64,000 nt of DNA from Novosphingobium sp. HII-3 (GCF_002916655.1 NZ_PPSM01000057.1:94432-158431), one strand, 5' to 3'; shown: positions 49,334 through 59,144, counted from the stretch's first letter. Translations and numbers: made by a program. Notes: generated by a model from the sequence alone, not told the origin.

Positions 49334-49342
49334 TCGCCCCGG
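49323..49342 (+). terminator. Terminator overlapping the chorismate mutase stop codon
   Basis: CCGGGGC (49323-49329) pairs with GCCCCGG (49336-49342) around a 6-base loop that contains the TGA stop, followed by TTTG. A terminator embedded in the end of the coding region is unusual but compact genomes use it. Confidence 0.6.
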
Positions 49343-49373
49343 TTTGCCGGCAGCCACCGAAGCCCCGCCAGAA

Positions 49374-49392
49374 AGGGGCCTCCCCGGCCCCT
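49374..49392 (-). terminator. Terminator of the 67-codon gene
   Basis: AGGGGCC (49374-49380) and GGCCCCT (49386-49392) pair perfectly with a 5-base loop. On the minus strand it is followed by TTCTGG, 14 bases after the small gene's stop. Confidence 0.65.
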
Positions 49393-49405
49393 CCCCGACC
49401 AGATC

Positions 49406-49609
49406 TTACTGCTCGACCATGTCCTGAAGGCGGGCCATCAGCGTCTGGATGCGGGTGGCCGCTTCGGTGAAGGTCGTCACATCGTCGCGATTGCCGTTGC
49501 CGCGCGCTTCCTTGGCAGATTCGAGGTAACCCTCGAGGTCCACTTCCAGCGCGTCGACCAGCATCTCGATCTCATCCGATGTCAGCGGAACGTTGATGGG
49601 CTTGCTCAT
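49406..49609 (-). CDS. Small acidic helical protein of unknown function
   Basis: The 67-residue protein reads as two amphipathic helices (SDEIEMLVDALEVDLEGYLE and a C-terminal FTEAATRIQTLMARLQDMVE), with an acidic and Asn-rich turn between them. AGGAGT precedes the ATG at 49609, and a clean terminator follows. Codon use is like the neighbours, so I believe it is expressed. I do not recognise a family or function. Confidence 0.7.
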   Translation of the reverse strand: MSKPINVPLTSDEIEMLVDALEVDLEGYLESAKEARGNGNRDDVTTFTEAATRIQTLMARLQDMVEQ

Positions 49610-49694
49610 GATTACTCCTGGTTTCGCTATTAGGCGCAGATAGCCCGCCGTCCCGACACCGCAACCATGCAGCGCCGGTTACCCCCGAAATGCA

Positions 49695-51140
49695 TCAGCG
49701 CGCGACCCGGGGCAGCTTCAGGCGCACCAGAAGCCCTCCGAGATCCTCGCTCTCGTCCAGTTCGACCGTCCCGCCGTAGATCTCCACCACGTCCCGGACG
49801 ATCGCCAGCCCGAGCCCGGTGCCAGGCTTGCCGGTATCGAGGCGTGCGCCGCGATCGAAGATGCGTGTGCGTTCAGCCTCGGGAATACCGACGCCGTCGT
49901 CCTCGAACCAGATCTCGCAGAACCGCTCGTCGTTCCCCGCATCCACCGTGACGAAGACGCTGCCGCCTCCGTACTTGGCCGCGTTCTCGATCAGGTTACC
50001 CAGCAGCTCTTCCAGATCCTGCTTTTCAAGAGCGACGGTGACGTCGTGATTGCCGTCAAGATCGAAGCGCGTGTGTTCGTAGAGCCGCTCCACCGCCCGC
50101 AGCACCGCCTCAAGGCTCGGCCAGACCTCCGCGCGCGACTGGCCGACAGCCCGGCGCCCGACGGCGCGCGCGCGCGCGAGGTGGTGATCCACCTGCCGCC
50201 GCATCACCGCCGCTTCGCGGATGACCGTGTCGGCAAGGTCGGGCGCCTGCGCCGTTGCGGCGTTCATAACCACCGTCAGGGGTGTCTTGAGGGCGTGGGC
50301 AAGATTGCCCGCATGCGTCCGCGCCTCCTCCGCCTGCCGTTCCGTGTGCGCGAGCAGAGCGTTCAGCTCATCCACCAGCGGCTCGACCTCGCGCGGCAGA
50401 GGGTCGTTGACCCGGCTGGCGCCGGTGGTGCGAAGCTTCTGGATTGCGCGGCGGACGTGGCGCAGCGGAAAGAGGCCGTACCACGTCTGCATCCCGGCCA
50501 TCAGCATGAGCCCGAAGCCAAGCGCGACGAAACTGTACACGAGAATTGAGCGGATCATCTTGATCTGCTCGTCAAGGTCCCGCCGGCTGGCAGCCACGGT
50601 GAACATCCACCGGGTCTCACTGCCGGGCAGGATGATCGAACGCTCCATCACCCGAAGCGGCTCGCCCTCGAACTGGAAGCTGTCGAAAACGTGAGTTTCG
50701 GCGTCGAAGTGATCGTCCGACACCTCGAGGCTGCGGTCCCACAGGGAGCGGGACGGGAAATCCTCGTGTCCCTTGGCGCGTATCTGCCAGTAGAGACCGG
50801 AATTCGGTTCCAGGAAGCGCTGGTCGCCAAGAGGGCGGATGAAGAACACCTCCCCGTCCGGCCCGATCTCCGCCGAGCCGATCATGCCGGTCAGCATATA
50901 GCCCAGCTGCTCGTCGAAGTTGCGCGTCACGATGCCGGTGACGGTGTGGTCCAGCGCAAGCCCGCCCGCCAGCAGGAGGAACGATACCCACCCCGCCGCG
51001 ATCAGCATCATGCGCCGCGCGAGCGATCCCGTGCTGGCGGGACGCCCGGCGGCGGTGTCGTTCGGAGCGGCCTCAGCCGCGGCCGGGTTCTGCGGGGTCG
51101 TCGAGACTGTAGCCAAGGCCGCGGATCGTCGTGATGACAT
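49695..51140 (-). CDS. Sensor histidine kinase (PhoQ/EnvZ-like layout)
   Basis: The protein has two transmembrane helices (about 48-66 and 199-219) flanking a periplasmic sensor domain of ~130 residues, then a HAMP-like region, the H-box NLAHALKTPLTVV (phosphorylated histidine about 282), the N-box NLIENAAKYG, G1 EDDGVGIP and G2 GTGLGLAIV. It autophosphorylates and should serve the response regulator encoded just upstream. The starts GTG 51146, ATG 51140 and TTG 51116 all lie inside the end of the regulator gene; I chose the ATG. The stimulus is unknown. Confidence 0.94.
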   Translation of the reverse strand: MSSRRSAALATVSTTPQNPAAAEAAPNDTAAGRPASTGSLARRMMLIAAGWVSFLLLAGGLALDHTVTGIVTRNFDEQLGYMLTGMIGSAEIGPDGEVFFIRPLGDQRFLEPNSGLYWQIRAKGHEDFPSRSLWDRSLEVSDDHFDAETHVFDSFQFEGEPLRVMERSIILPGSETRWMFTVAASRRDLDEQIKMIRSILVYSFVALGFGLMLMAGMQTWYGLFPLRHVRRAIQKLRTTGASRVNDPLPREVEPLVDELNALLAHTERQAEEARTHAGNLAHALKTPLTVVMNAATAQAPDLADTVIREAAVMRRQVDHHLARARAVGRRAVGQSRAEVWPSLEAVLRAVERLYEHTRFDLDGNHDVTVALEKQDLEELLGNLIENAAKYGGGSVFVTVDAGNDERFCEIWFEDDGVGIPEAERTRIFDRGARLDTGKPGTGLGLAIVRDVVEIYGGTVELDESEDLGGLLVRLKLPRVAR

Positions 51141-51750
51141 CGGCACCCAGCTTCTTGCGGATGCGCGTGACGAAGACCTCGATCGTATTCGAATCGCGGT
51201 CGAAATCCTGATCGTAGATATGCTCGATCAGTTCGGTACGGCTGACCACCTTGCCCTTGTGGTGCATCAGGTAGGACAGCAACTTATATTCCTGCGCCGT
51301 CAGCTTGACCGGCTCCCCGTCAAGGGTGACGCGGCCCGAACGCGTGTCGAGACGGACCGGGCCTGCGGTCAGCTCGCTCGAGGTGTTGCCCGAAGCGCGG
51401 CGGATCAACGCGCGCAGGCGGGCGATCAGTTCCTCTGTCTGGAAGGGCTTTGCGAGGTAGTCGTCAGCGCCGGCGTCAAGCCCGGCGACCTTGTCGGACC
51501 AGCTGTCCCGCGCGGTCAACACCAGTACCGGGAACGTCCGCCCTTCGCGGCGCCACATGCCCAGCACGGTCAGCCCGTCAATCTCGGGCAGGCCAAGGTC
51601 CAGGATGACAGCGTCATAATCCTCGGTGGAGCCAAGGAAGTGCCCGTCCTCGCCATCGGCGGAGAGATCGACCGCATAGCCGTTCTGCTCCAGCGTGGTC
51701 TTGAGCTGGTTGCCCAGGGTGGGCTCATCCTCGACGATCAGGATGCGCAA
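51073..51750 (-). CDS. OmpR/PhoP-family response regulator
   Basis: The receiver domain starts RILIVEDEP and has the phospho-acceptor D51 (AVILDLGLPEIDG), the conserved threonine in VLTARD and lysine in LAKPF. The C-terminal winged helix is typical (LTAQEYKLLSYLMHHKGKVV, TIEVFVTRIRKKLG, TIRGLGYSL). I chose TTG at 51750, with GAGGAGG 8 bases upstream, because it puts the start at RILIVEDEP; the frame to 51792 adds 14 unrelated residues. Length is 225. It is followed by, and overlaps, its kinase gene. Confidence 0.95.
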   Translation of the reverse strand: MRILIVEDEPTLGNQLKTTLEQNGYAVDLSADGEDGHFLGSTEDYDAVILDLGLPEIDGLTVLGMWRREGRTFPVLVLTARDSWSDKVAGLDAGADDYLAKPFQTEELIARLRALIRRASGNTSSELTAGPVRLDTRSGRVTLDGEPVKLTAQEYKLLSYLMHHKGKVVSRTELIEHIYDQDFDRDSNTIEVFVTRIRKKLGADVITTIRGLGYSLDDPAEPGRG

Positions 51751-51841
51751 TTTACCGTCCTCCTCACATGAACGGGGTTGAGATGGGCGCAAAGGCTGCA
51801 GTGGTCAAGCAACGGAACCCCTGCCGGTTCCCTTCGCGTTC

Positions 51842-52147
51842 TCAGCGCGACTGTCCGATGATACGCCCGCTGCGCGCGTCGACGTCGACGAAATAGACCT
51901 TGCCGTTCTGGATGAACTTGAGCCGGTACGCCATTGCGGCCGGATCGTACTCCGGTCCGAGATACTGCATTCCGGCCATGCGCGGCAGCACCCGGTTTTC
52001 AATCTCGCGCGGGGGGAGAACCGTGCCGGCGCGCCGATCGCGGCGCAATTCGCCCTGCTCTCCGCCTGCAGAGGCATGTGCCGGAGCAATCGCGGCAAGC
52101 GGGCCAAGCGCTGCAAGCGCGGCGAGAAGAACGGGAAGCGTTTTCAT
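51842..52147 (-). CDS. PepSY domain protein, secreted
   Basis: The 101-residue product has a signal peptide (TLPVLLAALAALGPLAAIAPAHA) and a C-terminal PepSY repeat (YRLKFIQNGKVYFVDVDARS followed by GRIIGQ). Such proteins often inhibit proteases or sense the periplasm and are commonly encoded before two-component systems. It lies 91 bases upstream of the regulator gene on the same strand, so it is probably the first gene of that operon. ATG at 52147 is preferred to the longer frame to 52183. Confidence 0.85.
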   Translation of the reverse strand: MKTLPVLLAALAALGPLAAIAPAHASAGGEQGELRRDRRAGTVLPPREIENRVLPRMAGMQYLGPEYDPAAMAYRLKFIQNGKVYFVDVDARSGRIIGQSR

Positions 52148-52286
52148 CACGACTTCGGTGCCTAAACTTACAGCGTTGAACAAGTCCTGAATGTTTCACG
52201 ACGCGGGTATAAAGCTTCGCCATCGGGCTGCACGCCGCCTTCCAAGCGGCTTGCCCTTCCCCCTTCCGTACCTGTAGGGCGCGCCC

Positions 52287-54068
52287 ATGGCACTTGCACC
52301 TATTCTCAGTTGGGAAAACCTTGGCCTGATCCAGGGCAACGGCTGGCTCTTTCAAGGGCTCGACATCAACATCGGCCCGCGTGACCGCCTGGCCCTGATC
52401 GGGCGCAATGGCGCGGGAAAGACCACGCTCCTCAAGCTGATCGCCGGCCTTGTGGATGCAGATCAGGGCAAGCGGTCCGTGCAGCCCGGCACCCGTGTGG
52501 TGACGCTGGAGCAGGATCCGTTCTTCACCGGTTTCGACACGCTGCTCGATTTTGCCATTCATGGCGAGGACGCGCCCGCCCGCCATGAGGTGGAAGCCAT
52601 CGCCGACCAGCTCGGCATCGACCTCTCCCGCGAAGCGAAGAGCGCGTCTGGTGGTGAACGGCGCCGCGCAGCCCTGTGCCGGGCCCTCGCCTCCGAGCCG
52701 GACTTGCTCCTGCTCGACGAGCCGACCAACCACCTCGATCTCGCGGCGATCGACTGGCTCGAATCCTGGCTGCAGCGGTACAATGGCGCCTTCGTGGTCA
52801 TCAGCCATGACCGCACGTTTCTGACCCGCCTGACCAACGCCACTCTCTGGCTCGACCGCGGATCGCTGCGCCGCAAGGATGTCGGCTTCGGCGGCTATGA
52901 GGCGTGGGAAGAGGAGGTCTACGCAGAAGAAGCGCGCGCGGCACAGAAGCTCGACGCGAAGCTCAAGATCGAGGCGCACTGGCTTGAGCGTGGCGTGACC
53001 GCCCGCCGCAAGCGCAACCAGGGCCGACTGGCCAAGCTCTGGGAAATGCGCGCCCAGCGTGCGGCCATGGTCGGGCCGCAGGGCGCCGCCAAACTGGCCG
53101 TGGTGGCCGACGACAGCAAGACGAAGTCGGTCATCGTGGCTGACAAGGTGACGAAGCGCTTCGGCGACCGTACCGTCATCAAGAACTTCAGTCTGCGCGT
53201 CCAGCGTGGCGACCGCATCGGTGTCGTCGGCGCCAATGGCTCGGGCAAAACGACGCTGCTGAAGATCCTTATGGGCGAACTTCAGCCGGACGAGGGCACC
53301 GTCACGCTCGCCAACACCCTCGACGCGACGGTTATCGACCAGCAGCGCAGCCGCATGGCTCCGGAAATGCGCATCCGCGACGTGTTGGCCGAAGGCGGAG
53401 ACTGGATCGACGTTCGCGGTGTCCGCAAGCACATCCAGGGCTACCTCAAGGACTTCCTGTTCGACCCCGGCCTTGTCGAGGCCAAGGTCGGCACCCTGTC
53501 CGGCGGTGAGCGCTCGCGCCTCCTGTTCGCGCGGGAATTCGCCACCACCTCCAACCTGTTGGTGCTGGACGAGCCTACCAACGACCTCGATCTCGAGACG
53601 CTCGACCTTCTGCAGGAGGTCATCGCCGATTACGACGGCACCGTTCTCATCGTCAGCCACGACCGTGACTTCCTCGACCGCACGGTAAACATCACCCTCG
53701 GCCTTGACGGGTCGGGCCATATCGACGTGATCGCGGGCGGCTATGCCGACTGGGAAGCCAAGCGCCGCGAGCGGACGGTGGGCGCAGCGAAGAAGGCGAA
53801 GGCGGACGCCGCCCCGCCCCCGCCCATGCCGCCCAGGAAGGCCAAGCTCTCCTACAAGGACCAGCGCGACTACGAGCTGCTGCCCAAGAAGATCGAGGAG
53901 CTGGAAGCTGCTATCATCCGTGACGAAGCCGCGCTCTCCGATCCGGCGCTGTACACGCGCGATCCGGCGAAGTTCGCTTCCTTGTCCGACGCCATAGCCA
54001 AGGCCCGATCCGACAAGGAAGCGGCGGAGGAGCGCTGGCTGGAACTTGCGGAACTGGTCGAAGGCTGA
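52287..54068 (+). CDS. uup: ABC-F family ATPase (Uup-like)
   Basis: ABC-F proteins have two ABC domains and no membrane part, and act on ribosomes. Domain 1 has IGRNGAGKTTLLKLIAG and SGGERRRAALC; domain 2 has VGANGSGKTTLLKILMG and LSGGERSRLLFARE. The linker between the domains is basic, and the C-terminus is a coiled coil (KLSYKDQRDYELLPKKIEEL), as in Uup. Length is 593. No resistance or leader-peptide context is visible, so a housekeeping role is more likely than antibiotic resistance. Confidence 0.92.
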   Translation: MALAPILSWENLGLIQGNGWLFQGLDINIGPRDRLALIGRNGAGKTTLLKLIAGLVDADQGKRSVQPGTRVVTLEQDPFFTGFDTLLDFAIHGEDAPARHEVEAIADQLGIDLSREAKSASGGERRRAALCRALASEPDLLLLDEPTNHLDLAAIDWLESWLQRYNGAFVVISHDRTFLTRLTNATLWLDRGSLRRKDVGFGGYEAWEEEVYAEEARAAQKLDAKLKIEAHWLERGVTARRKRNQGRLAKLWEMRAQRAAMVGPQGAAKLAVVADDSKTKSVIVADKVTKRFGDRTVIKNFSLRVQRGDRIGVVGANGSGKTTLLKILMGELQPDEGTVTLANTLDATVIDQQRSRMAPEMRIRDVLAEGGDWIDVRGVRKHIQGYLKDFLFDPGLVEAKVGTLSGGERSRLLFAREFATTSNLLVLDEPTNDLDLETLDLLQEVIADYDGTVLIVSHDRDFLDRTVNITLGLDGSGHIDVIAGGYADWEAKRRERTVGAAKKAKADAAPPPPMPPRKAKLSYKDQRDYELLPKKIEELEAAIIRDEAALSDPALYTRDPAKFASLSDAIAKARSDKEAAEERWLELAELVEG

Positions 54069-54145
54069 CCCGACAGCGGCGGGCCTTGCCTCCAATCCAG
54101 GACTGTACGATACCCACGCCAACCAGATCGGTTACAGGGGCAGAC

Positions 54146-54718
54146 ATGATCAACCGCATCCGCGACATCCGTCGCCAGAAGGGCATGACCCTGGCCGACG
54201 TGGCCCTGGCGTGTGACCCGCCGACGACGGCGCAGACCATCGGCCGGCTGGAAACCGGGATGCGCAACCTGTCGCTGGTTTGGATGAACCGCATCGCCGC
54301 GGCTCTTCAGGTCGAGCCTGAGACGTTGCTGCGCTCCGAAGCTGCGGAGCCTGCCCGGCTGGTTGCGACACTCGGGCACAGGGGCGCCGAGGCCCTCCGC
54401 AAGCCGGTGGACGCCGTGCTGCCGAATGCCCTGTCGGCCGATGCCCCGTGGCTGGTGGTCTCCGTCGAAGCGACCGTGGGAGAGTACCGGTCGGGCGATC
54501 AGCTCTGGATGCGCCAGTACGCGCCCGAAGCGGCGGCGAACCTGCTCAACCGCGATGTCCTCGTACCTCTTCCCGCGGGCCGCTTCGCCTTTGGACGGCT
54601 GACGGAAAGCGGTCCGGGCGCGATCGTGCTCGTTCCGCCCGCCAGCGGGAAAAGCCCCGTCAGCGTCGATCGACCCGCCTGGCTGGCGGTAGCCGAAACG
54701 CTCGTTCGCAAGCTCTAG
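54146..54718 (+). CDS. XRE-family transcriptional regulator
   Basis: Residues 1-60 form an HTH of the Cro/CI (XRE) type (INRIRDIRRQKGMTLADVAL, GRLETGMRNLSLVWMNRIA). The C-terminal 120 residues (PWLVVSVEATVGEYRSGDQL and later DVLVPLPAGRFAFGRL) look like a sensor domain of the type found in phage-repressor-like or S24-like proteins, but the protease residues are not obvious. I chose ATG at 54146 (CAGGGGC upstream) over the frame at 54086. Length is 190. The glycosyltransferase gene starts 5 bases after its stop. Confidence 0.82.
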   Translation: MINRIRDIRRQKGMTLADVALACDPPTTAQTIGRLETGMRNLSLVWMNRIAAALQVEPETLLRSEAAEPARLVATLGHRGAEALRKPVDAVLPNALSADAPWLVVSVEATVGEYRSGDQLWMRQYAPEAAANLLNRDVLVPLPAGRFAFGRLTESGPGAIVLVPPASGKSPVSVDRPAWLAVAETLVRKL

Positions 54719-54723
54719 CCGCG

Positions 54724-55953
54724 ATGCACGTCCTTTCGATCTCCACCCTGTTCCCGAACCCGGTGATGCCTTCGTTCGGCGTCTTCGTGGGCAATCAGAT
54801 GCGGGCCGTGGTCGCCGGTGGAGAAGTCGAGCTGACCATGGTCAGCCCGCTTGGGATCCCGCCTTGGCCGCTTTCGCAGCGCGAGCCTTATGTTCGCCTG
54901 AAGACTGTGCCGGAGATGAGCGACAGGACCGGGCTGGCGGTTCATTATCCTCGTTTCACAACCTACCCCAAACTGGGCGGCGACAGCAATCCGGAGCGGA
55001 TCGCCAGGGCTGTGCTGCCGCTGGCGCGCCGCCTGCATGCCGAACAGCCCTTCGATCTCGTGGATGCGCAGTTCTTCTTTCCCGACGGCCCTGCTGCCGC
55101 GATCATCGCACGGGAACTGGCGCTGCCGCTCACGATCAAGTCGCGCGGCGCCGACATTCACTTCTGGGGCCAGCGGCCCCGGGCGCTGCGGCAGATGCTG
55201 GACGCTGCCGCGCAGTCGACCGGGATGCTCGCCGTCAGCGCGGCCCTTCGCGAGGACATGATCGCGCTCGGCATGCCGGGAGAACGTATCGCCGTCCACT
55301 ACACGGGTCTGGACCGCGAGAAGTTCCACCCCATCGAACGCGGCGCGGCACGCGCGCTTGTATCCGCCATGCCGGACCTGGAGATCTGGTCGAAAGGACC
55401 GCTGCTGGTCACCCCCGGCGCGCTGATCCCGCGCAAGGGCCAGGCGTTGGTCATCGAGGCGCTGACCCGACTGCCCGATGCCTGCCTCGCGATTGCGGGC
55501 ACCGGCAAAGATGAAGACCGCCTGAAGGCGCTCGCCCGCCGGTTAGGCGTGGCGAACCGGGTGCAGTTCCTTGGCCTCGTCGACCACGAGATGCTGCCGC
55601 ACCTTCTCTGCGCGGCGGACGTTCTGGTGCTGCCCTCCTCCAGCGAAGGGCTGGCCAACGTCTGGATCGAGGGGCTGGCCTGCGGGACGCCCATCGTCAT
55701 CACCGACATTGGCGGCGCGCGGGAGATCGTTCACAGCGAAAGCGCAGGCCGCATCACGGAGCGCACGGCCGAAGCGATCGCAAAGGCCGTGAGCGATATC
55801 CTCGCCGCGCCCCCCACGCAGGCGGAAGTGTCGGAGTGCGTCAGCCACTTCTCATGGGCGGTGAACGCCCGCAATCTTGTCCGTTTCTGGAAGGACGTAC
55901 TGGGCGCCGGCACGGAGCCGGGAGTGGCGGCGGCGTCGGCAGGCGCCGTCTAG
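54724..55953 (+). CDS. GT4-family glycosyltransferase
   Basis: The 409-residue protein has a GT-B fold. The N-terminus reads HVLSISTLFPNPVMPSFGVF, and the C-terminal nucleotide-sugar site is PSSSEGLANVWIEGLACGTP with the E-x7-E-like spacing of GT4 retaining enzymes. It probably builds a polysaccharide, lipid-linked oligosaccharide or lipopolysaccharide part, but no other sugar genes adjoin it. ATG at 54724 lies 5 bases after the XRE gene stop, so the two are likely co-transcribed. Confidence 0.88.
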   Translation: MHVLSISTLFPNPVMPSFGVFVGNQMRAVVAGGEVELTMVSPLGIPPWPLSQREPYVRLKTVPEMSDRTGLAVHYPRFTTYPKLGGDSNPERIARAVLPLARRLHAEQPFDLVDAQFFFPDGPAAAIIARELALPLTIKSRGADIHFWGQRPRALRQMLDAAAQSTGMLAVSAALREDMIALGMPGERIAVHYTGLDREKFHPIERGAARALVSAMPDLEIWSKGPLLVTPGALIPRKGQALVIEALTRLPDACLAIAGTGKDEDRLKALARRLGVANRVQFLGLVDHEMLPHLLCAADVLVLPSSSEGLANVWIEGLACGTPIVITDIGGAREIVHSESAGRITERTAEAIAKAVSDILAAPPTQAEVSECVSHFSWAVNARNLVRFWKDVLGAGTEPGVAAASAGAV

Positions 55954-55992
55954 CCAACGGATCACCCGCCCCCGCGCCTGCCGCCCGCCGGC

Positions 55993-56766
55993 TCAGAGGC
56001 CCAGTTCGTCGAACATCTTGAGTGATACGCGGTTCAGGTTCTCGAGGATTGCTCGGTGTGTCCCCTCGGCTTCGGCGTTGCGGAAGCCTTTCACACGCTC
56101 CACCAGGATTTCCTCGGGCGTGGGGTCCTGCGCAAGGATCGCCATGACCTCGTCGGCGAATTCGGACAGCGGCTGGTACCCTTCCCGCGTGCTCTGTCCC
56201 GGAGTGAGTTCGGTCTGGACAGCGGGCGGGGCAAGTTCGATGACTTCCACCCGGCCCCGGAGCATCTCGCGCAGGGATTGAGTGTAGCTATGGATGGCGG
56301 CCTTGGTGGCGCTGTAGGTGGCGGTACCCGTCAGCGGCACGAAGGCCAGGCCCGAACTCACGTTGACGATCACCCCGTCACCCCTGGCCACCAGATGCTC
56401 GACGAAGCCATCGATCAGGCGGATCGGACCGACCAGATTGGTCGTGATGATGGCTTCCGCAAGCGCTAAGTCACGAGAACGATCGAGGCGCTCATAATGC
56501 ATGATGCCCGCGTTGTTTACCACGACATTCAGCGCCGGGAAGCGCTCAAGAGCCTCTTCGACGAAGGCGCGCACACCTTCCGCACTCTCCACGTCCAGCA
56601 CCAGCGCGTGCATGTCGGCCCGACCTTCGCAGGCCGCGTCCAGCGCCTCTTTCCGCCGCCCCGCAACGATGACCGTATTGCCTGCATCGTGGAAACGCTG
56701 CGCCAGAGCCTCGCCTATTCCCGAGCCGCCACCGGTAACCAGAATAGTGTTGCCGTGCATCTTCAT
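55993..56766 (-). CDS. Short-chain dehydrogenase/reductase (DltE-like)
   Basis: This classical SDR has TGGGSGIG (residues 11-18), NNAG (84-87), and the catalytic S138 and Y151-x3-K155 (ATYSATKAAIHSYT). Length is 257 from ATG at 56766; an extension to 56946 is not supported. The C-terminal text (ELAPPAVQTELTPGQ) resembles the group annotated as DltE-like oxidoreductases. The substrate is unknown. It converges on the glycosyltransferase gene. Confidence 0.88.
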   Translation of the reverse strand: MKMHGNTILVTGGGSGIGEALAQRFHDAGNTVIVAGRRKEALDAACEGRADMHALVLDVESAEGVRAFVEEALERFPALNVVVNNAGIMHYERLDRSRDLALAEAIITTNLVGPIRLIDGFVEHLVARGDGVIVNVSSGLAFVPLTGTATYSATKAAIHSYTQSLREMLRGRVEVIELAPPAVQTELTPGQSTREGYQPLSEFADEVMAILAQDPTPEEILVERVKGFRNAEAEGTHRAILENLNRVSLKMFDELGL

Positions 56767-56855
56767 CGCGGGCCTCCTTGTTTGCCGCTGGCGATGTAGC
56801 AACGGCGCGCTGTTGAACAAGGAGGCCAGACGGGAAGAGAGCCGGTGCGGTGCGA

Positions 56856-58961
56856 TCAGGCCGCCTTCTTCTTCAGGCGCCAGGCATGAAGGAGCGGTTC
56901 GGTGTATCCGTTCGGCTGCTCCACCCCTTTGAAGACAAGGTCGCACGCCGCCCGGAACGCCAGGCTGGTCTCCCAGTTGCCTGCCATGGGTTCGTAGAGC
57001 GGATCAGCGGCATTCTGCTGATCCACCTTGGCAGCCATGCGCTTGAGCGAATCCATCACCTGCTCCTGCGAACACACTCCGTGCAGGAGCCAGTTCGCCA
57101 TATGCTGGCTGGATATCCGCAGGGTGGCGCGATCTTCCATCAGCCCCACGTCGTCGATGTCCGGTACCTTCGAACAGCCGACGCCCTGATCGATCCAACG
57201 CACCACATAGCCCAGCAGGCCCTGTGCGTTGTTGTCCAGCTCCTCGCGGACCTCCTCCTCGGACCAGTTCACGCCGTCAGCCAGCGGAATGGCGAGCAAC
57301 TGCTCCAGGCCCGGAACATCGTCCGCATTCATCCCCTGACGCAGCCCGAACACGTCAACCTCGTGGTAATGCATGGCGTGGAGCGTGGCTGCCGTCGGAG
57401 ATGGCACCCAGGCGGTGTTGGCACCCGTGCGGGGGTGACCGATCTTCTGCTCCATCATCTCCCGCATTCGGTCGGGAGCGGCCCACATGCCCTTCCCGAT
57501 CTGCGCCACTCCGGAAAGCCCGTGCCTGAGCCCGATGGCCACATTGCGCTTTTCATAGGCGGCGATCCACGTGGAGCCCTTGATCGCGCCCTTGCGGATC
57601 ATCGGCCCGGCGCGCATCGAGGTGTGAATTTCGTCGCCCGTGCGATCCAGGAAGCCTGTGTTGATGAAGACGATGCGGTCCTTGACCGCGTGGATGCAGG
57701 CAGCAAGGTTGGCCGAAGTCCGGCGTTCCTCGTCCATGACGCCGACTTTCAGCGTGTTGCGCGGCAACTGCAGCAGGTCCTCGACGGCGTCGAACAGCGC
57801 ATTGGTGAAGGCGCACTCCTCCGGCCCGTGCATCTTTGGCTTCACGATGTAGATGCTGCCCTCGCGGCTGTTGCCATAGCGCGTCAAGCCGCGGACATCC
57901 TGCGCCGAGATGGCACTGGTGATCACGGCGTCCATGATGCCTTCCGGTATCTCGGACCCGTCCGGGAGGAGGATCGCCGGGTTCGTCATGAGATGGCCGA
58001 CGTTGCGCACGAACAGGAGCGAACGCCCGGACAGGCTCGTCGTCTCTCCATCAGGGGATGTCAAAGTCCTGTCGGCCGCCAGTTCGCGCCTCAGGGTCCT
58101 GCCGCCCTTCTCGAAGGTTTCCGTCAGGTCGCCGCGGATAAGGCCGAGCCAATTGGCGTAGGCGGCGACTTTATCCTGCGCGTCCACTGCGGCCACCGAA
58201 TCCTCAAGGTCCACGATTGTCGTCAGCGCCGCCTCAAGCACGATGTCGGAGATCCCCGCCGCATCGGAGCTGCCGACCGGTGTGGAGCGGTCGAATACCA
58301 CTTCGATCCGGAGGCCGTTGTTGCTGAACAACAGGCCCTTTTCCGTCGTACCCAGCCCCTGCGCAGGATGAGCAAGCTCCACCGTCTCGCCATTCTTCAG
58401 GCTGGCCCACGAACCGGCCTTGAGCGGCACCACGCGATCCAGGAAGGCACGGCCCGCAGCGATCACCGCAGCGCCGCGCACCGGGTCGTAGCCCGGTCCC
58501 TGCGCGGGAGCTGCATCCAGCGCGTCTGTGCCATACCATGCGTCGTAAAGACTTCCCCAGCGCGCGTTCGCAGCGTTCAGGAGGAAGCGGGCGTTGAGAA
58601 CCGGCACGACGAGCTGCGGCCCAGCCATCGTGGCGATTTCGGGATCCACGTTCTGCGTGCCGATGGTGAATGCACCCGGTTCCGGGACAAGGTAGCCGAT
58701 CTCCCGAAGAAAGGCTTCGTATTCCGCATGATCGATCGGCTTGCCTGCCCGGCCGACGTGCCATGCGTCGATCCGCGACTGAAGTGCATCGCGCCTGTCC
58801 AGAAGAGCGCGGTTGCGCGGTGCGAAAGCCGCGACCAGCCCGGCCACGCCTTTCCAGAACGCGCCAGCATCCTGCGCGATTGGCGGAAGCACCTGCTCTT
58901 CCACGAATCTCGCAAGGCCCGCATCGACCTGGAGCCCCGAACGATCAACCCTATCCGTCAT
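56856..58961 (-). CDS. glcB: Malate synthase G
   Basis: This enzyme condenses glyoxylate with acetyl-CoA to make malate, in the glyoxylate pathway. Characteristic segments are [77 protein letters not shown] and [17 protein letters not shown]. From ATG at 58961 the length is 701, close to the usual 720. Isocitrate lyase is not nearby. The upstream side carries a divergent 31-codon ORF (59049-59144), perhaps with shared control. Confidence 0.96.
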   Translation of the reverse strand: MTDRVDRSGLQVDAGLARFVEEQVLPPIAQDAGAFWKGVAGLVAAFAPRNRALLDRRDALQSRIDAWHVGRAGKPIDHAEYEAFLREIGYLVPEPGAFTIGTQNVDPEIATMAGPQLVVPVLNARFLLNAANARWGSLYDAWYGTDALDAAPAQGPGYDPVRGAAVIAAGRAFLDRVVPLKAGSWASLKNGETVELAHPAQGLGTTEKGLLFSNNGLRIEVVFDRSTPVGSSDAAGISDIVLEAALTTIVDLEDSVAAVDAQDKVAAYANWLGLIRGDLTETFEKGGRTLRRELAADRTLTSPDGETTSLSGRSLLFVRNVGHLMTNPAILLPDGSEIPEGIMDAVITSAISAQDVRGLTRYGNSREGSIYIVKPKMHGPEECAFTNALFDAVEDLLQLPRNTLKVGVMDEERRTSANLAACIHAVKDRIVFINTGFLDRTGDEIHTSMRAGPMIRKGAIKGSTWIAAYEKRNVAIGLRHGLSGVAQIGKGMWAAPDRMREMMEQKIGHPRTGANTAWVPSPTAATLHAMHYHEVDVFGLRQGMNADDVPGLEQLLAIPLADGVNWSEEEVREELDNNAQGLLGYVVRWIDQGVGCSKVPDIDDVGLMEDRATLRISSQHMANWLLHGVCSQEQVMDSLKRMAAKVDQQNAADPLYEPMAGNWETSLAFRAACDLVFKGVEQPNGYTEPLLHAWRLKKKAA

Positions 58962-59048
58962 TGCCTTCCTCACGCTGGTTTGAACCGGACGCATCTCGCG
59001 CCGGGCTCACGTACGATACCGATGTGTCCTGGGGAAGGAGATAACCCT

Positions 59049-59144
59049 ATGGCCGAAGCGCGACAGCTTGGCAACGGGTTCAGATATCGTCGGGGAAGGA
59101 CACCTTCGCCCGCACAAGGCGTCGGAGAAGCTTACAGACCGTAG
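59049..59144 (+). CDS. Possible 31-residue small protein or leader peptide
   Basis: AAGGAG at about 59035-59040 stands 8 bases before ATG 59049, the best ribosome binding site in the region. The frame has 31 codons and a TAG stop. The peptide is Arg/Gly/Pro-rich (MAEARQLGNGFRYRRGR, then TPSPAQGVGEAYRP), with no membrane segment. It does not resemble a known family I can name. It could be a real small protein or a leader peptide for the gene at 59250. Confidence 0.4.
   Translation: MAEARQLGNGFRYRRGRTPSPAQGVGEAYRP

Noticed and set aside
54448..54723. N-terminal extension of the glycosyltransferase frame into the XRE gene
   Set aside because: It is an out-of-frame reading of the XRE regulator; the enzyme's typical N-terminus begins at ATG 54724.
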